A DNA stretch of 64,000 bases from Pseudomonas crudilactis. Its GTDB lineage: Bacteria > Pseudomonadota > Gammaproteobacteria > Pseudomonadales > Pseudomonadaceae. The notes under the pieces were generated by a model that worked only from the letters and a program-made list of their open reading frames with translations, was not told the origin of the DNA and did not search any database. Both the position numbers and the translations under genes were made by a program. Shown here in pieces: positions 61,301 through 64,000 of this stretch (the first letter of the stretch is position 1; each line of letters begins with the position of its first letter). The stretch is taken from assembly GCF_013433315.1 (NCBI RefSeq), contig NZ_WXVV01000007.1:184594-248593 (forward strand), written 5' to 3'.

Positions 61301-64000
61301 TCGCGGATGGTGTAGGTGAAGGTGTCGGTGGCGCCCGGTGGGCTCACCGAGTTCGGGTTGCTGTGATAGACGGCATTGCCCGCCGCATCGAGGGTCAGGT
61401 AACCGAAGTTGCCATTGATGTTGCTGTTGAGGCCGCCGATGGCCGAGCTGCCGGTGTTGCTGCCGGCTCGCACGCCGACCACCGTGGCCGCGCCATCGGC
61501 ACCACTGATGTCATTGCCCAATACGCTGACGTTGACCGTACCGCCCTCGGCCACCGAGCCGGTGTCGGGTTTGGCGGTTGGCAGGTCATCGATGATGTTG
61601 ACGTTGATCTGGCCGTTAGCCGTGCTGCCATCAGTGTCCGTGGCCACGACGTTGAAGTTCTCGGTGAGGCTGTTGGCACCGTTGGCGTTCGGGTGGGTTT
61701 CGTTGTCGACCAGGGTGTAGCTGTAACTGACGACCCCGGTCGCCGGATTGTAACCGGTGACGGTGAAAGTGCTGCCCAGCGGCGAGACGACAGATTGCGG
61801 GAAGCCTGCGGCAACACCGTTGGTGACCACGGCAATGCCACCGACGGTCAGGGTTTGCAGGCCATCGAGCGCAGTGACGGTGAAGGTGCCGCTCTGGGTC
61901 AGCGCCGGGGTGTCGGGGCTGGTGCCGTCGCCGAGGTTTTTCTCGTAGACGGTGAGTTCGCCGCCATTGACGTCGAGGCCGTTGAGCACCACCGGATCGT
62001 CGTTGTTGTGGATGTTCAGCACCAGGTTGGCGGTGCTGGTATCGCCATCGGCATCGGTCAGGGTGTAGGTGAACGTCTCGCTGCCGTTGCCGCCGCCGTG
62101 CAGGTTTTTGAAGTCGGCATCGTTGGGGTTCAGCGTGTAGGTGTACGTGCCGTTGGCGTTGAGCACCAGCGTGCCGTAAGTGCCGGTGAACGTGCCGGCG
62201 GTGATCGGCCCGGCATTCGGTCCGGTCGCGACCACGTCGGCGCCTTGTACATCGTTGGTCAGCACATTGCCGGTCAGGGTCAGTTGCGTTTCCGAGGCCG
62301 TGTTGGCGTTACTGTCGTTCACGGCTTTCGGCACGTCATCGACGATGCTGACGACAATGGTGCTGGTGACGATGTTGCCCAGTGAATCGGTGGCCTGATA
62401 GGTGAAGGTTTCACTCAGGGTGTTGGCGCCGTCGTCGGCATGCGGGGTGGTGCTCGCCGGCGAGGTCAGCGTGTAGGTGTAAGTGCCATTGGGGTTGAGG
62501 ACGATTTGCCCGTAGTTGCCGGTGGCGCTGCCGACCAGCGCATAGCTGATCGCGCCGACCGCCCCGGTGACCGAGCCGACCAAGGTGCCGGACGCGGTTT
62601 CGCCAGTGCTGGTCGGGTCGCTGCCAGTGACTGTACCGGGAGCCAGATCCGCGCCGTCCTTGGTCAGGTCGAGGGCTTTCTCGAAGACCGTGACGTCGGT
62701 GTCGCTGGTCGCGCACAGTTTGCTGTTGGCGACATCGATGGTGATGGTGGTGGTGCTTTCATCACCGTCGGAATCACGCACGGTGTAGGTGAACACATCC
62801 ACCGCGCCCGGGCCGCTCACGGTGTTGGGATTGCTGTGATAGACCGCGTTGCCGTTGGCGTCCAGGGTCAGGTAACCGTAGGTGCCATTGATGTTGCTGT
62901 TGAGGCCGCCGATGGCCGAGGTCGAGGTATCAGAACCGGCACGCACGCCGACCACTGCGCCGGTCACGGCCGGGCCGTCAGCGCCGCCTATGTCGTTGTC
63001 GAGGACATTGCCACTGACCGTGCCGCCCTCCGCCACCGATGCGGCGTCAGGGTGGGCGCTGGGCAAATCATCGACGATGTTGACGTTGATCTGGCCGTTG
63101 GCCGTGCTGCCATCGGTGTCGGTGGCGACGACGTTGAAGTTCTCGGTAATGCTGTTGGCGCCGTTGGCGTTCGGATGGGTTTCGTTGTCGACCAGGGTAT
63201 AGCTGTAGCTCACAACACCGGTAGCAGGGTTATAGCCGGTGATGGTCAACGTGCTGCCGAGTGGCGTGACGATCGATTGCGGGAAGCCTGCGGCCACGCC
63301 GCCGGTCACCACGCTGATGCCGCCCACGGTCAGGGTTTGCAAGCCATCGAGCGCGGTGACGGTGAAGGTGCCGCTCTGGGTCAGCGCCGGGGTGTCGGGG
63401 CTGGTGCCGTCACTGAGGTTTTTCTCGTAGACCGTCAGCTCGCCGCCATTGACGTCGAGGCCGTTGAGGTAGACCTGATCGTCGTTGTTGTGGATGTTCA
63501 GCACCAGGTTCGCAGTGCTGGTATCACCGTCCGAATCGGTGATGGTGTAGGCGAAAGTTTCCGTGCCGTTGCCGCCACCGTGCAGGTTTTTGAAGTCGGC
63601 GTCATTGGTGTTCAGCGTGTAGGTGTAGGTGCCGTTGGCATTGAGTACCAAGGTGCCGTAAGTCCCGGTGAAAGTACCTGGGGTTACCGGCCCAGTAGGT
63701 ACGCGGTCGGCGCCTTGCACGTCGTTGGTCAGGACGTTGCCGGTCAGGGTCAGCAGGGTTTCCGACGCGGTGCCTGCGTTGCTGTCATCCACAGCCTTTG
63801 GCAGATCGTCGACGATATTGATATCGAGGGTGGCATTGGCGGTGGTGCCGTTGTCATCGACCACGGTGACCGCGAACTGCTCAGGCAGATTGTTCGCGCC
63901 ATTGGCGGTTGGATGCGCTTCGTTGTCGACCAGGGTGTAGCTGTAGCTGACCACGCCGGTGGTGGCGTTGAAACCGGTGATGGTCAGTGTGCTGCCCAAC
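58387..64000 (-). CDS. LapA-like giant RTX adhesin, C-terminal 1871 residues (cut by window edge)
   Basis: Partial: the gene continues right of the window. In order: repeats of Ig/VCBS-like modules with DSDGDxSTxxxxINV ends, in a super-repeat of 1482 bp (494 residues); a von Willebrand A domain with MIDAS motif LLIVLDISGSMADAS (near 60790); more Ig-like sequence. RTX nonapeptide repeats (GDGNDVLTAGSGNNELHGGA, about 58800-59210) bind calcium. The C-terminal type I secretion end is GATPNQTIDLAGVNLASHYG and on. This is the layout of biofilm adhesins such as LapA; the N-terminal retention module and lap export genes are outside. Confidence 0.9.
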   Translation of the reverse strand, partial: LGSTLTITGFNATTGVVSYSYTLVDNEAHPTANGANNLPEQFAVTVVDDNGTTANATLDINIVDDLPKAVDDSNAGTASETLLTLTGNVLTNDVQGADRVPTGPVTPGTFTGTYGTLVLNANGTYTYTLNTNDADFKNLHGGGNGTETFAYTITDSDGDTSTANLVLNIHNNDDQVYLNGLDVNGGELTVYEKNLSDGTSPDTPALTQSGTFTVTALDGLQTLTVGGISVVTGGVAAGFPQSIVTPLGSTLTITGYNPATGVVSYSYTLVDNETHPNANGANSITENFNVVATDTDGSTANGQINVNIVDDLPSAHPDAASVAEGGTVSGNVLDNDIGGADGPAVTGAVVGVRAGSDTSTSAIGGLNSNINGTYGYLTLDANGNAVYHSNPNTVSGPGAVDVFTYTVRDSDGDESTTTITIDVANSKLCATSDTDVTVFEKALDLTKDGADLAPGTVTGSDPTSTGETASGTLVGSVTGAVGAISYALVGSATGNYGQIVLNPNGTYTYTLTSPASTTPHADDGANTLSETFTYQATDSLGNIVTSTIVVSIVDDVPKAVNDSNANTASETQLTLTGNVLTNDVQGADVVATGPNAGPITAGTFTGTYGTLVLNANGTYTYTLNPNDADFKNLHGGGNGSETFTYTLTDADGDTSTANLVLNIHNNDDPVVLNGLDVNGGELTVYEKNLGDGTSPDTPALTQSGTFTVTALDGLQTLTVGGIAVVTNGVAAGFPQSVVSPLGSTFTVTGYNPATGVVSYSYTLVDNETHPNANGANSLTENFNVVATDTDGSTANGQINVNIIDDLPTAKPDTGSVAEGGTVNVSVLGNDISGADGAATVVGVRAGSNTGSSAIGGLNSNINGNFGYLTLDAAGNAVYHSNPNSVSPPGATDTFTYTIRDSDGDESTTTITINVADSKLVASVDQDVTVYEKALDLSKDGADLAPGTVTGSDPTNTGETATGTLVGAVTGGTGAITYTLVGSATGTYGQIQLNADGTYTYTLTSAPKTTPNANDGANTLSESFTYKATDALGNSTTSTLVVNIVDDVPKAVASDRSVAAVEIDSNLLIVLDISGSMADASGVPGLSRLALAKQAISALLDKYDDLGDVKVQLVTFSSNATDRTTVWVDVATAKTILAGLTAGGGTNYDAAVAVMQTAFNTSGKLTGAQNVGYFFSDGKPNEGDINAADEAALKNFLDANNIKNYAIGLGSGVSNANLDPLAYDGISHTNTNAVVVTDLNQLNSVLSGTVQGAPVTGSLLGEGGTFGADGGFIKSIVIDGTTYTYDPKALSGQGSLTPSGGINHGTFNTANNTLSIATNNGGTLLINLDSGDYTYTSQKTTAVVITENIGFTVSDNDGDLASSTLTVKVIPNAPPVAVDDHVITNVLSGNIVVPGELLLANDTDPNGDTLNASPTTFNTGWVAKGADLTGTGAITFNGNSNSAANQTLADVRNAFAANTAAMTAVLVISGYLGAVTNANANDEDLITVKLKQGETLNLDHNLAAGHITLEYSLNGGAFVAIADGGTITASADGTYQIHVTNISNPSGGGNPNAAENYQLTMTVNYAGAHDITPDFHGSYTANDNHGGSDTANVTISYQDGHTLTGTSGDDVLVAGSGDNIINAGDGNDVLTAGSGNNELHGGAGNDLLYSGPGNDLLDGGTGIDTASYAHATAAVTVNLGLLGAQNTLGAGTDTLTGIENLVGSNFNDTLTGDNNNNVINGGLGNDILNGGGGDDLLIGGMGNNTMTGGSGADTFQWLKGNSGHDLITDFTPGTDKLDLSQLLQGENGTTASLDDYLHFTVSGSGASVLTSIDVSAMAGATPNQTIDLAGVNLASHYGVTPGAGGVVAGGHDTATIISGMLNDHSLKVDTV

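Noticed and set aside
59860..62385. Open frame of 841 codons opposite the adhesin gene
   Set aside because: It is the antisense shadow of a repetitive GC-rich gene; its low-complexity Val/Gly/Arg sequence has no domain and it lacks a ribosome site.

Overview
The window looks like chromosomal DNA of a Pseudomonas of the P. fluorescens group. The evidence is high GC with Pseudomonas-type codon use, a flgFGHIJK operon, phhRABC, an aroP-type permease, a PlpD-type patatin autotransporter, a LapA-like giant adhesin at the right edge, and many REP/REPIN hairpins of several sequence families. No rRNA, tRNA, CRISPR array, complete insertion sequence or prophage was recognised.

Layout. 1-5129: flagellar rod, ring and hook-associated genes on the minus strand, with flgK cut by the left edge. 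5315-9910: phenylalanine degradation, with the regulator phhR divergent from phhABC and two candidate regulator boxes between them. 10074-12170: two small proteins, an MFS transporter and arfB. 12313-21166: a polymorphic-toxin locus, with a PAAR protein, an Rhs protein with a variable tip, its immunity gene, and an AT-richer array of immunity-like genes separated by relics of toxin tips. 21364-25479: a second accessory block with queC, a queuosine-precursor transporter, an XRE regulator and a divergent SHMT-like enzyme. 25548-29034: aroP, several small ORFs, and a 45-residue peptide gene followed by an M29-like peptidase gene. 29253-35305: a conserved block with rluB, a DUF1289 gene, scpB, scpA, a YciO-type gene and an RNase AM-type PHP gene, opposite yciB and a YciI gene. 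35423-38609: a CpxR/CpxA-like system with a Spy/CpxP-like gene between regulator and kinase. 38855-50928: nitroreductase, trkH, two AraC regulators, small enzymes, a DMT permease, a SelT/W/H-like protein, plpD, a FimV-like protein and a SlyA/MarR regulator. 51230-54735: recQ, a UPF0149 gene and a ybaN-like gene. 54857-64000: an Ig-like-domain protein, a DUF6124-type gene behind a long structured leader, and the C-terminal part of an RTX/vWA adhesin.

How the parts work together. PhhR probably senses aromatic amino acids and controls phhABC. A similar 18-bp box lies between aroP and the peptide gene, so uptake may be coordinated with catabolism. The Rhs locus follows the usual pattern of effector, immunity gene and displaced older tips. 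The points most worth follow-up are the DUF6124 leader RNA with mutually exclusive pairings, the peptide/M29 pair, the orphan-tip array with an 84%-identical 67-bp duplication, the queC/transporter/XRE/SHMT-like island, and a MITE-like repeat present twice. All family calls were made by reading the sequence and from memory of the families; no database search was run.
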